A stretch of DNA of 64,000 nucleotides from Kryptolebias marmoratus (taxonomy: Eukaryota; Chordata; Actinopteri; Cyprinodontiformes; Rivulidae), in assembly GCF_001649575.2 (NCBI RefSeq), contig NC_051451.1:25280325-25344324 (forward strand). The letters are read 5' to 3'. Position numbers and translations under genes: made by a program. This document shows, piece by piece, positions 13,301-24,100 of the stretch. Below the pieces are notes generated by a model. That model was not told where the DNA came from. It ran no database searches and worked only from the letters and a program-made list of their open reading frames with translations. The first letter of the stretch is position 1; each line of letters begins with the position of its first letter.

Positions 13301-13388
13301 CATATCCAGATTGCCACCCGGGACGGTTCCCGGCCAGTCTTTGGCCATCGAGGGAGGGGTGTGTCGGCTGAAGGGCGTGGTGGACTGA
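4195..13388 (+). CDS. tasp1: Taspase 1, C-terminal part (four 3' exons; gene continues left of window)
   Basis: Taspase 1 is a threonine endopeptidase of the Ntn-hydrolase (asparaginase-2-like) family. It self-cleaves into alpha and beta subunits and then cuts nuclear targets such as MLL/KMT2A and TFIIA. The four exons seen (4195-4305, 7246-7353, 8123-8196, 13296-13388) splice in phases 1, 1, 0 and encode about 128 residues of the beta-subunit C-terminus. Recognisable blocks are GCGEH, LARECSAAMQ, EDAHQALLEAMQNKFI, EFLWSHTTESMCVGYMSAQD and THISRLPPG, ending in a TGA stop. The autocleavage site and catalytic threonine are encoded further 5' and are not in this window; I saw no further tasp1 exon in 1-4194. 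The gene is tail-to-tail with ism1, as in human. Family recognition is from memory of vertebrate TASP1; exon edges come from AG/GT signals plus phase. Confidence 0.93.
4306..6538. other. tasp1 intron, no gene seen
   Basis: Unique-looking AT-rich intron between exon A and the hAT copy. Nothing else recognised. Confidence 0.55.
6539..7043 (+). mobile_element. hAT-type non-autonomous element, copy 1
   Basis: The ends are CAGGGGCGTCAAAC and GTTTGACATGTG, with the typical GGGCCGGATCTGGCCCGCGG block just inside the right end. The AT-rich body matches 10306-10788 nearly base for base over most of its length. It lies in the tasp1 intron before exon B. Confidence 0.8.
7246..7353 (+). CDS. tasp1: tasp1 exon B
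   Basis: Acceptor CTGCGTCCAG ends at 7245. The reading is SPFLASEDRVLGGVIVLRCC, then a less conserved stretch ending NIQGIL. The donor chosen is GTAAGA at 7354 because it restores the L-VEFLW junction seen in vertebrate TASP1. A second in-frame donor, GTATCC at 7345, would remove three residues. Confidence 0.9.
8123..8196 (+). CDS. tasp1: tasp1 exon C
   Basis: Acceptor TTTATTTTCAG ends at 8122 and donor GTGAGT starts at 8197. The exon completes a valine codon and reads EFLWSHTTESMCVGYMSAQD then SKAK, leaving phase 0. This is the most conserved piece of the gene in the window. Confidence 0.94.
8197..10305. other. tasp1 intron with a CpG-rich block at 9350-9660
   Basis: Mostly unremarkable, but about 300 bp at 9350-9660 are rich in CpG and GC (CCCCCTCGAGGGACC, GGGCTCGGAGCCGGTCCCCG). 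No protein family recognised in either strand. Confidence 0.5.
10306..10788 (+). mobile_element. hAT-type non-autonomous element, copy 2
   Basis: Same orientation and family as 6539-7043, with ends CAGGGGTGTCAAAC and GTTTGACACACTC. A small deletion removes the GACACAAGGGGGC part near the left end. It lies in the last tasp1 intron. Confidence 0.8.
10830..11115 (+). mobile_element. 3' tail of a LINE/SINE-type retroelement
   Basis: The sequence resembles the 3' end of a teleost retroelement: GTGGTGGGCTCGG..., AGAGGAGCTCGGAGTAGAGC, CTCCTGGACGCC, then GACCACAGATAAGCAGAAG and an AAATGGATGAATAC tail. It is strongly decayed, and the family is not named with confidence. Confidence 0.5.
12564..12890. 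mobile_element. hAT-type MITE (NNTTCCCAAA...TTTGGGAACCACTGC)
   Basis: Inverted ends GCAATGATTCCCAAAG and TTTGGGAACCACTGC enclose about 300 bp with GGGTCACCCAACACC and ATGGGGTCAC blocks, a well-known vertebrate hAT pattern. The flanks TTCTACCG and TCTAGTGG may be a decayed 8-bp target duplication. It lies in the last tasp1 intron. Confidence 0.65.
13296..13388 (+). CDS. tasp1: tasp1 last coding exon D
   Basis: Acceptor TTTATTTCAG ends at 13295, at the end of a run of TTTA repeats. The exon reads THISRLPPGTVPGQSLAIEG and on to a TGA at 13386-13388. The last four residues (GVVD) differ from the human ending, a common situation at this variable C-terminus. Possible AATAAA polyadenylation signals are at 14151 (inside a transposon) and 15333; neither is proven. 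Confidence 0.93.
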   Translation, partial: THISRLPPGTVPGQSLAIEGGVCRLKGVVD

Positions 13389-14111
13389 ACCACTTTTCTC
13401 TTCTCCTTGTCTCCGATCTTCTGGGCTTCCTTAGCAATACTCCCCGTATAAACTGAACTGAGCACCCCCCACCTTCCCACGGTCTTTGCGATGGCAGAGA
13501 TAATAAGCTTTCGTTGCTTTACCAGGCGTTCAGGAAAGAGCGAGGAGCGTTAGCTTCTACTTAGTGCACTTACAGGACTTCCCTTTGCCACTGTCTGCCT
13601 CCAGTACGGAATCTATGCCAGTTTACCCCGTAAACTCTCCAGTGTCACCTGGATTAAACTTGATGCACCATTGCCTTGATCTGTCGTTTTGTTTTTTGTT
13701 TTTGGTAGATTTCCCAGCTCCAAGAGTATCCTTCCTTTTGTACATAAGCTATAATTTAGGTAAACAGGGTGGATGTTAAAGGTTTTTTTATGTTGCTGAA
13801 CATTTGCGACTGTTTTTACGCATAAGACTTCTTTTATTTCTTATATACTCTTCAGTAAAACAAACAAACAAAATGTCAGCTTGCACCTTGTGGAATGCTT
13901 AATCGAAGTGTTTAACTCATAGCTATAAAATATTTATAACAAAGTGACGATAACTAGATCATCTTTAACATATTTGTTCTTATTTTATGAATCATCGATT
14001 TCATTACAATGTAGCATAATGTGCATCTTTAATCATGATATTTTTATTACTATTTCAGCCATAGGATGCTTTGCTTCTTTGAAAAATGTGAATATATAGA
14101 TAATGCATGTG

Positions 14112-14923
14112 CAACTTCAATCCTGAAAAAGTGACGTTGTGTATAATTTAAATAAAGACAGAATGCAATGATTTGCAAATCTCATAAACCCACGGTTTAT
14201 TTACAAGGGAACACAGTAAACATATAAAAGGTCGAATCTGAGAAAAAGTAGTTTTCTTTAAAAAAAATGAAGATAATTTTGAGTTTTATGGCAGCGACAG
14301 ACTTCAGCTCCATCAGTCTGTAAACATCTGGACCTGAGGTTGTCCCATTCCGTCTGTTCAACAGCCCTGGATGGGATTAGATGTTGCTCTAAAACCTGGA
14401 CTAATGCACCCCCATACCATCAGAGAGGCAGGCTGACCTCAGAACAGTTCTTCTCTTTGGTCCAGAGGAGACACATCTGTTCACATCTGGCTTCTTCTTT
14501 GCCTGATAGAGCTTTGAGCAGCGTTTGTGGACGGCACGGTGAGCTGTGTTTACAGACAGTGTTCCTGAGCAGAACCAGAACCAGCCTTGAACTTTGACCT
14601 CAGAGGATTCTCCAGATCCTTTAGATATTTTATTATTGTGGGATTATGGGATATTCAGAGTCTTCCCTGATTTCCATTAGAGAACCTGTTGATAATTAAC
14701 CTAATTAGTTAGAAAACTTACTTCCACAGCCTTTTGTTGCCCTTATTCCAACTTTTTTTTTTTTTTTGAGATATTGCTGCCATAAAATTTCAAATTTCTT
14801 AGTTTCATCATTTTGAAGTTTACTGTTCTCCATTGTGAGTAAAATTTGCAAATCATTGCGTTCTAGTTTTAATTGCATTTTACACGATGTCTCAACTTTT
14901 TTTATTTTTTAGAATTGGGGTTG
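14112..14923 (-). mobile_element. DNA transposon remnant with CAACCCCAATTC-type ends, copy 1
   Basis: The left end CAACTTCAATCCTGAAAAAG and the right end, read in reverse, CAACCCCAATTCT form long inverted repeats that include AATGCAATGATTTGCAAAT. The inner part matches copies at 19001 and 29796. It carries an AATAAA at 14151 that could serve tasp1. Decayed and non-coding. Confidence 0.7.
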
Positions 14924-17084
14924 TAGAAAATCTACCATAAGCCACTTTTCTTTTTGTTATTTCCAGTTGGAGGGTTGAAGGAAGCTATGCACTTCCAGAG
15001 TGATGTCTGTTACTCAACACAGTTTATATTTGTATCGCTCCGTTAACAGAGACGTGTATTTTCCTGGTAGAAAAATACATCTAACAAAACTATTGTATAT
15101 ATAAAGCCCATAAAATGGTGCTTTTGAATTGTACTTGAAAAGAGTAATTGTGTGAATCGATACTTTGGTTGGGACGTTGCAGATTTAGCTTTTTTTTCCA
15201 CTATGTTAATAAGAATTATGGTCCTAAACGAAACCCCAGTTAAGCTTTTTGTTTACTTGAAAATGCAATTAATATAAAATATTATAAGCTTTGGAGATTG
15301 TATGTGCAACACTCTGCAGTGCTAAGAAACTGAATAAATTCATATTACTTGATATTTATATTTGTTTGTAATTATTTTGTAATCATATTAGTTTACACGT
15401 CTTGTAGAAATTTTAAATTCTTTTTTTTTCCCCATAACGTTTTCTGTAAATAAACCTTTTAGGCTTGGATTAGAAAAAGGCACAGCTGTATTCATCTTTT
15501 TGGACGTGTCTTTTGTGCAGCAGAACTGCGTAAAGCTAATTCTGCGGCGTTCGACGGAAGAAACGCCTCCGTGTCGGACCACATGCTGGTGACATCCAGC
15601 CGGTTTGCCTCTCAGGTGGAGCGTGCCGCAGCCGTTTGACGCCACCAGTGTGCAGAATGCATCTGAGAGGTCAGGAGTATCACATTTAACTGAGGAGATG
15701 CTGTGCGTGTTTGTTTTTATTCCACGGCCACCTGACCCTGGTTTGAGCTTTAAAGTCCATTCAAATGTTACCTTGCTCCTAACCCGGGTCTCCACTCTCC
15801 ATCGGCATGATTAGGTGTTATTACAGAGCAGGCGCTTTTCATCAAAGCTAATCAGTGCCGCAAAGAGAACCTTCCCCTTCAAACATCATGTCTCTGTGCT
15901 GCTTTGAAAACAGATCCTGGGTCCGGAGCCGTTTAAGGTGTATCCAGTGCCTTACACTCAGCAGAGCTCTTAAATGCAAAACAGACACGAAGCAAATAAA
16001 GATCAAAGGCTGCAGCCTCGCCTGTCCTCACATGCCAAGCGGTGCTGTCACCGGGAGCCGCGGCATGCAGCTCTGCACGCTGACCGCCCTTCACCTCGGC
16101 GAACGCTCGAACGTCGAGATCATTCAGGAACGAGTCTCTGCCTCTCAGAGTTCTGGGAACACGTGGTCCTTCACTCCAAACGTTAATCAGCGATAGACGG
16201 GCATCCAGTGGCTACTTCCTGCAGGTTTAATTAAAACTTGTCCTGTGGCTCGTGAGATATTCTGGTATTAGACAGACATCGGCGGGTGGGAAGGTAATAC
16301 TTTCTGCAGAATGGTATCAAATGTCTAAAAGAAGCAGAGAATTCGGCTACGAGCGTCCTGACAGCCGAGCAAGGCACCGTGCACAGGTTCTGTTTGCTCA
16401 GCTGTAAACCCAGGAATATTTGACCCCTGACCTCCACAACCCTCTCCTCCCCTGTGTGGCTGTGCCAAAGATGTGAGCCCCAGTGGCACCCCCCCTCCGC
16501 CCATCCACTGTTTTGTCAGCGAAGTGTTGGGGGGGTGGGCAGGTGCTTGTCCGGGTCAGCCCTTTCAGATTAGAAGCCCAAAGAAAAATCTTTTAATTAT
16601 CTGTGCCGTGCGGTGTTGTGGCCCAGACGCTTCCTGCATCGTGCGCTCCACCACCCATAAAGCGAGTGGAAGAAAGTGAAGGAGACACTAAAAATGGCTG
16701 CAGTGCACCGCAGGACAAAAAGATGTGTGATTACCGCCAGGCAACCTGCTCATTTACCTACCGGAGGGTTCACAGTGAGCTCCAGAAACGTCTCACATCC
16801 TCGACCTTCGCACGTTCAGAATCGCTTTCTTCTTCTGCTCGAACCCGTTTGTTTTCACGTTGTGAGAATGCTGAGTCAGCGTTCATTCTGCGATCGCTCG
16901 GTGGTTCAAGCCCAGGTTGCGTTAGGAGGAGCGTCCGGCGTGAAATAATCACAAAATCTTTTATTTAGTTCGCTCGCTGTGGTAGCAGCCGAAACAACAA
17001 CATGCACCAAAACGTTCAGCTCATTCAGGACATGGGAGCTTAAACTTTTGTACGTTTAAAAATATATAATTGTTTACAAACAGT

Positions 17085-17640
17085 TTCTGACAGAAATACA
17101 TGGAGATCTCTTCAATGTCTTTAAAAACATTAGACTCTAAAATCTGCTTCAGCAAACTGTCTCTGTCTTTGTCTTCTTATCTTCGGCTACTTTTTGTTTT
17201 AGCTGATGTTCTGCTACTTTTAGCTATGAGCTACATTCTGCAACTTTTAGCTTTTAGTTACCATTCTGCTAGTTGTTTTTAGCAACTGTTCTGTTTTTAG
17301 CTAGCCTTTTGCTGCTTTTGGCTAGTCCTTTGATACTTTTAGCTCCTAGTTAGTCTTTTAAAACATTTAGCTAGCTTTTTGCTACTTTGAGCTTTAGATA
17401 ACCTTTTAACACTTTTAGCTTTAAGGTAAGATTTTGCTACCTTTAGCTTTCAGCTAGCTTTTTGATACTCTTAGCTTTAGCTAGCCTTTTGCTTATTTTA
17501 GTTTTCATCCAGTCTTTTGCTACTTTAAGCTATGGTTTTTATTACCTTTGGCTAGCCTTTTGCTGCTTTTAGTTAGCCTTTTGCTACTTTTAACTAGTGT
17601 TTTGCTTCCTTTAGCCTTAACAACTCTTCTTCAGCATATT
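17085..17640 (+). repeat. GCTA-rich degenerate repeat
   Basis: About twenty imperfect units of the form CTTTTGCTACTTTTAGCTAG follow a short lead (GAAATACATGGAGATCTCTT). Related blocks are at 21230-21450 (reverse) and 40170-40400. Non-coding, in the tasp1-ism1 spacer. Confidence 0.75.
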
Positions 17641-18702
17641 TTGGCAGTCATTCGGCGCTCAGAACTCGCTGTGTTTTCGCAGAAAATGTGATTCTCCTGT
17701 TGCCAGTGAGCTCTCGTGTGCTTTTTGTTTGTGTGGAGAAATCCCAGAGGCAGCTTGGTCAAACCTGGGTTTTAAACCGTGTAAGCACATTGGACATAAT
17801 TTCCTTCTCAAAACAAAAATAGAGGCAAAACACCAGAAATCATATCTTAGTGATGCTTAATGAGCCCTTTCGAAACTTTGACAATATACCACTAATATGG
17901 AGCTTTGCTGTGTTTGAAACAAACCAGAATGGAATCCTGGAAATAGCAACACAAAAGCCAGTTTCCTCGTGCACGCTTTGCCTGCCCTTTTCTGCAACCC
18001 CGCGCCAGTGACACACCAACTTTGCGTCCGCGCCTCGGGACAATAATCACAGCTGCTGCAGCTGTTGGACTGGTGCAGGTAAGAGAGGGGAGGTGAAAAA
18101 TGAGTGTGCACGAGTAACTGCTCGCTCTGCAGACACGTGGAGCCTGTCTGGAGAACAGATAGAGAGTGGGGGGTGGGGGTATGTCATCAATCTGAGCTGT
18201 TTCAAAATAAAAGCTGAGCTCCTTTCCATTTGATCCTTGCAGCTCAGGAAGACGCCGCTGAGATAAATACTCCCGCTGCAGACTTTGATTTTTCCATTAA
18301 GTCGTGCTTTAACTCGGGGGAGGCACAGAAGGTGAAATAAAAAAAAAAAAGGGAGTTGAACTGAGTTTGATGGTGATAAAACAAAGAAAGTACCTGTGTG
18401 ATTTACAGCAGGTACCTGAGGGTGTTGCTGTTGACTCAAGACGGCGAAAGATGTCCGTAAAGGAATTCTGTGTGAACAGGGAACCAACTAGGTGGTTGGA
18501 AGTAGCGCCTCGGGGGGGGGGGAACGTGCCGGGGCCTGCTGCTCCATAAAGACGAGCCCTGCACCCAGCCAGCTGTGCAGCACACAGGCCTGCAGGAATG
18601 AGGGCTCCATGAATGGCTTTCTCTGTGTGACAATGACTGCAGCACTCAGCCGGGAGGGAATGGTCAGAGGTCCCTGCTTACGGACGAGCTGCACCGAGCA
18701 TA

Positions 18703-18732
18703 TATGTGTGTGTGTGAGAGAGAGAGAGTGTG
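18703..18732. repeat. (GT)n(GA)n compound microsatellite
   Basis: GTGTGTGTGTGAGAGAGAGA-type tract in the tasp1-ism1 spacer. Confidence 0.85.
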
Positions 18733-19000
18733 TACACTGAGAAATTACTTAGGAATGTGTGGATACATGCCAGAGAAAGAATTTGAGTCACATTCAAAGG
18801 AACCTTACTCTCCTCGCCCTCTGAAGAAATATCACAACCCCATCAAAAGGCCTGGCCTGACAGCCACGCTGAATGGAACTAATGGAAGTCTTGTGCGTTG
18901 GCTTAACTCTGATACGGGAGGAATAGATTAGATGATTTCCAGAAGATGGACTTTTCCTCGGACAGCAGGAGAGCAATTGTTCGGCCGGTGAACCAACCTT

Positions 19001-19498
19001 CAACCCCGATCCTGAAAAACGTTGGGACGTTGTTTAAAAGTGTAAAAATAAAAAGCAGAACGCAACGATTCACACATTTCATAAACTCATATTTTATTAA
19101 CAGTGGAACATAGCAAACATTTCAAAGGTTGAAACAGAAATTGTACCATTTTTTTTTGAAAAAATAAGATCATTTAAAATTTTATGGCAGCTACTTTTTA
19201 CCAAAAAAAGTGGTTCCAGATGTTCTCCTCTGTGCAGCATCTCCATCAGTCCGTGAACATCTGGACCTGAGGTCGTCCCATTCTATCTGTTCAACAGTCC
19301 TGGATGGGAGCAGATCCTTTCCAGAGGCACTAATGCACCCCCATACCATCAGAGAGGCAGGCTGACCTCAGAACAGTTCTCCTCTTTGGTCCAGAGGAGA
19401 CACATCTGTTCACATCTGGCTTCTTCTTTGCCTGATAGAGCTTTGAGCAGCGTTTGTGGACGGCACGGTGAGCTGTGTTTACAGACAGTGTTCCTGAG

Positions 19499-19529
<31 letters not shown>

Positions 19530-19975
19530 TGAACCGATGATATTAAGAACTGTAGACGATGATAAATTCGGTCTTCCCAATCTTCTGTTGAGGAACATTA
19601 TTCTAAAGTTATTTAAATATTTTTAGACAGTTTTTTTCCCAGGCAAGTGAACTTCTGCCCATCTTTACTTTTGACAGATTTAGCCTTTATAAAATACTCT
19701 TTTAAACCCAGTCCTCTTGTTGCCAATTAACCGAATTTAATAAAAAATGCTTTTCCAGCTGACTTTTACAGCCGTTTGTTGAACCATTCCTTTTGTTTCT
19801 GAGATGTTTTGCTTTCATAAAATTAAAAATGACTTTATTCCTCCCCCCAAAAAGGTATAATTTCAAAGTTTCAACATTTGATATGGGAAAAAATGTACAT
19901 TTATGAGATTAGCAAATCATCGCTATTTGTTTTTATTTACATTTTACACTCCTCATCTTTTTCAGAATTGGGGTT
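19001..19975 (-). mobile_element. DNA transposon remnant with CAACCCCAATTC-type ends, copy 2
   Basis: Left end CAACCCCGATCCTGAAAAAC and right end CAGAATTGGGGTTG are inverted repeats. The core, about 150 bp around CAGAACAGTTCTCCTCTTTG, is nearly the same as in copy 1. It has an (AGAACC)n expansion at about 19498-19533. It lies in the tasp1-ism1 spacer. Confidence 0.72.
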
Positions 19976-20623
19976 GTATTTAGGAGGTATTTTTTTTGGA
20001 GACAACTACACATAAAAGTTTTGTTTTTACATCAGCTGACACGTTTGTTTACCTAAAGATTTATTTATAAACAAATCTGCCCTCAAAGTTGAATTCTTTA
20101 CACTCTACTCTGATTTAATCCTAACTTTAGAGACACAAAGATGGCAACAAAAAGAAACTAGAAAAGAAGTTAGCATTCATCCATGTGGGGGGAAAAAAAC
20201 ATAGCTACAACTTAATAAATACTTTACAAAAATAATGCAAGCTTTTTACAAAGAGACACTGGCCCGAGGACAGACAGGACAGTTAAATTACTGAGAATTA
20301 AAAAAAATGTGCATGCTAAATAAACATACCCACAAGTTTAAGTAAAAACTTGAATATTGTGATTGATAAAATTACAAAATAAAATCTGGATAACCCTGTT
20401 TTCTGCTCATTAACCTAAAAACACAGAATCTACTTAAACTAAATAGACATTTCTACAGAAACAAGCTCCTTTTTTATCCCTTGTGTGACTCCGAGTTACA
20501 TTTTTGTAGGAAAATTTCCGTGGCCTGTTTTCCAACATGAGCATGCAAGGGTCTCTGGCTAATTCAGGCTGTGTATTTTTTATTTATTTGTGTATTTTTT
20601 TTGTCTTTTCACCTTGCAGCGGG

Positions 20624-21141
20624 CTAGAACTCCCTCGCTTCTTCAAACTGTTTGTAGTAGTCCTCATCCTGGGGGTTGTCGGGACATTTCTGCCCGTTGT
20701 TCGGCGGCCTGGCCTGGTTGTAGCGGCTCCAGTCTCCTTTGCAGATGATCCAGGGCAGGATGTCCACCTTGTAGTGCAGGTCAGCCGAGAACTCCGTGCT
20801 GATGAGGTTGGGCGTGCCGGCGCCTTTGCCGCGAGTGATGAGCTTCATGCTGTCGTCGTAGCAGCAGTGCTGCGCCGCCAGCGTGGTGGACTCAAACGTC
20901 AGCATGGAGCGGATGCAGTAACGGGCCGTGGGCTTGTAGATCTCCAGCTTCTCCTTCGGCCCGCTGGCGTCTTTCCAGCGGAAGTCGCGGCGCGTGGGGG
21001 CGTCGTGCACGTCGGCGGTGCTGTACGCCACCTCGGTGGGGTAGGAGCAAGGGCAGCTGGGAAGGTCGTTTGCCACTTTAGTCATGTACTTCTTCAAAAA
21101 GTCACTCTTGCAGTTCATCCATCGCTCACAGCTGTCTGTGT
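20624..21141 (-). CDS. ism1: ism1 exon 6 (AMOP domain and stop)
   Basis: Acceptor TTTTTCTTCCAG precedes 21141. The exon encodes the whole AMOP domain from [11 protein letters not shown] through [37 protein letters not shown] and [12 protein letters not shown] to EEAREF, with TAG at 20626-20624. The human R-K-D motif region reads TRRDFRW here. The 3' UTR runs left; a minus-strand AATAAA is visible at 20065-20060. Confidence 0.97.
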
Positions 21142-24100
21142 CTGGAAGAAAAACGGTTTCCTTTTCAGCTAATTCTTTAAATGTTTCAAACCAGACAATA
21201 AGAATAAGAATAATGTTAAACAAAAGGAGCAAAGCACTAACTAAAATCAGCCAAATACGAATAAAAAGCCAAAAAAAAGCTAAAAGTGTTTGTTAGGTAA
21301 AAGAAGCAAAAGGCTAGTTAAAAGCTAAAAGTAGCAGAAAGCTAGCTAAAACTTAGAGTAGCAAAACAGTAGCTGAAAGCTAAAAATAGCAACAAGCAGA
21401 TTTGTTTTTCAGTGAACTGAAGAGATTTCGATGTATTTCACAGCTATGGCACAGCTGCCCATCCCTGGAATGATGTGAACATCTTGAATTGTAAATGGCT
21501 AAAGCAGCACAAAGTATGCAGAAGTAATCAGATTACAAAGGAGTAGTGTGTGAATTCTTACCGACGCCAAACAGCTCTGTGGCGTTAAACTCGTTCTTTC
21601 CAGCTAACAGGCTCATTTCTGTTGCTGCCGTCTTGAAGGCGTCTTCGATACCTTTAGGAAGATCAACACAGAGACAGAAACTTTGAGTATTTTTACAGCC
21701 GGGGATGCTAACGTAACTGAATGTTTGCGCTGAGAAACAACGGCGCCACCTGGGCAGCTGGGCATATCGCACGTCCGGGACTCGGTGGCCGTACAGGCGT
21801 AGCCACAAGACCTGGTTCTTTTCTGGTTGCCGTTTCCACAGGTGACGCTGCATGCCGACCAGTTGCTCCAGTCTCCCTCTCCATCCATGTAGTCTTAGAT
21901 GGGAGAGAAAGAGAGGCAGATACACATCGCTCAGTGCACAGACTCTGACTCACAGCAAGTCCAACCGAGACGAAGGGCTCAGGGTGAGTTTAGTCAGTAA
22001 AGGAACTGGGAAGCTTTCATTCTGCTAATTATCGCCTCGCCACCATGAAACGTGGACGATCACGTGTTCAATGGGAGTGTTTCTTTGACTGTCAGAAAGC
22101 AATTATTAAATACTCAGTGCATCCACAACCGATGAACCTTTGGACCTGATTCCAGTTTGGCTGCTACAGCTAGAATGGTTGCAACTCGGTCAGATTTGCA
22201 GATATTGAGCTAAAATCGGGTGTGGTGGTAGCAGAGAGTCATCCCCAACACATCCTTCCAGCACCAACAGATTGCATGGGAGCTTAGTTTAAAAAATGGC
22301 ATGCACTTCAGCGGGCAATATGCATTACTTCAAGGACCGCCGGACCTTTTCATTACCAACAGAAAACACCCGCGACTCTGCAGGATGAAAATGCAAAGCG
22401 AAATGGCGAGAACTCCATTTATTACCAGTGAGTTTACAGAAGGCTCACCTCCGTCTTCCTCAATCACTGAGAGGGATTAATGTGGAAATTTTGGGATGGA
22501 GGTATTTCAGGCGGGAGTCCAAACCGTCCCTTACACCCCCTGCTACCATCTGTCCTTAATTATGTGCATTCTGTATTAATGTAAGACATCTAAGTCCTTC
22601 TGCTTGTAATGCAAGTCATAATGATTGTGACTAAAGTCAGAATTTAGAAAAACTTCATGTTTAATTGATGGCTCGGGATAAATGTCCATTTTAATGATTA
22701 TAAAGTTCCAAACTGTGACAGTTATGATGATAAAATATTGCGTTCTGCATTAGTGTGGTATGAAACACAGGACGGATATGAGAGCTGACCTTAGTGATAA
22801 GCCAGAATCATTTGACAAAAACTAAAAATCTTAAGTGAATAAAATGTTTTCTGCAGAGCACGAATTCCAGTTGGACCACGTTGGCTTGGGCGTGCTTCAA
22901 CACGGACCGCGCTGTACCACAGCGAGCATAAATTCTTTCCCAGCAGATTTATCTGCGGGGCTGCTTTTTGAACGCCGTTGTTTGAATTGCGTGGAAGCCT
23001 TAACGGCGTTTCCGGCTCTCCGCGGCTGCGCCTGAACTTTGATGTCGCGAGGTGTTTAAACTGCGCGGCAGAGCTAGCTCCGAAACACAAGAGCAATCCA
23101 GCTCATAAAAGAGCGCTAAAGGCTTCAATCAGGGGCTCCCAGAGGCTCGCCTGGGACGACTGCACTTATTATGGTGACAGCTTAAATCAGTAAATCTGCA
23201 AATTACAGATTCCACATCAGACTACGACCATCTGGGGACCATTGCTCAAATAGGACCCTGTGGATGCAGTGCATTATCCTGCAGACACACACACGAGCAC
23301 ACACTCCTTGTCAGTCTCACCATATTCAGTTTGAGCTTTGCTTCCCCTCCTGTCCCAGTCTGCTGGTGGCCTGAGGAAGTTGCTATCCTTGGTTTTGCTC
23401 CCGTAGGAGCGATCGTGAGCCTGCGTCTGATGGGAGGAGGATGAAGACGTGTGAGGCCACCAGTTTCTCCAGTTCGGGGAGGCCCAGCTGGGCTTGGTCT
23501 CCTTACGGAGGCCATTTTCAGGTTCGTGGCCCTCCAGTCCATCCACCACCTCAATGGTCACCTGTAGAAAACCAGAAGAAATAAAGAAGCTCGTTTTTAT
23601 TTTTATCCCCCGCCGTTCAGCTGCGCCTGATAATGTTTGTTTGTTTGTTCGTCGTTTTTGCAAAATGTCTCAAACCCGTGCACAGACGTTAATGACTCTC
23701 AGAAAGTAATCTGGATCTGCATCTACTACTGATTAGCTTTCAGAGTCAGGCTGGGTCAAGATGGCCGCCACAGCTAATCAGCCTTAGCAAACACAACAAC
23801 AGCTGTAAGCCATTCAGTTTTACAGATACTGAGCCACAGTTTGGTGCAGTAGAGCTCAGATTAGAGATCCTGGGATTTTACTGAATGTTTTATTTTATTT
23901 TTTTTTTCAAAAAGGCCAAAACTGAGATGGGATGAGGTTAGTTTAAAAGGCGGCGGGTGATATGCATTCCTTCCGCATTATTGCACCTCAGGTGCATTAA
24001 TATGCAATTAATTTTTTTAAAAGCCTTTTTTTTTTTGTTACCAGAAAGGTTGAACTGGTTGCAGTCTTACCCTTTCTGTTGCCCCTGAACACAACATCCA

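Larger units (their letters stand above)
13389..20623. other. Tail-to-tail spacer between tasp1 and ism1, with both 3' UTRs
   Basis: Contains the 3' UTRs (ends not determinable), two CAACCCCAATTC transposon copies, the GCTA-rich repeat and stretches at 15480-16700 and 17690-18700 with no recognised feature. Confidence 0.6.

Noticed and set aside
17085..17640. CRISPR-like array of regular units
   Set aside because: The units are degenerate with no unique spacers, and this is a vertebrate genome.
20537..21172. Long plus-strand open frame (211 codons)
   Set aside because: It is the antisense shadow of the ism1 AMOP exon, which is high in GC and so keeps the opposite strand open.
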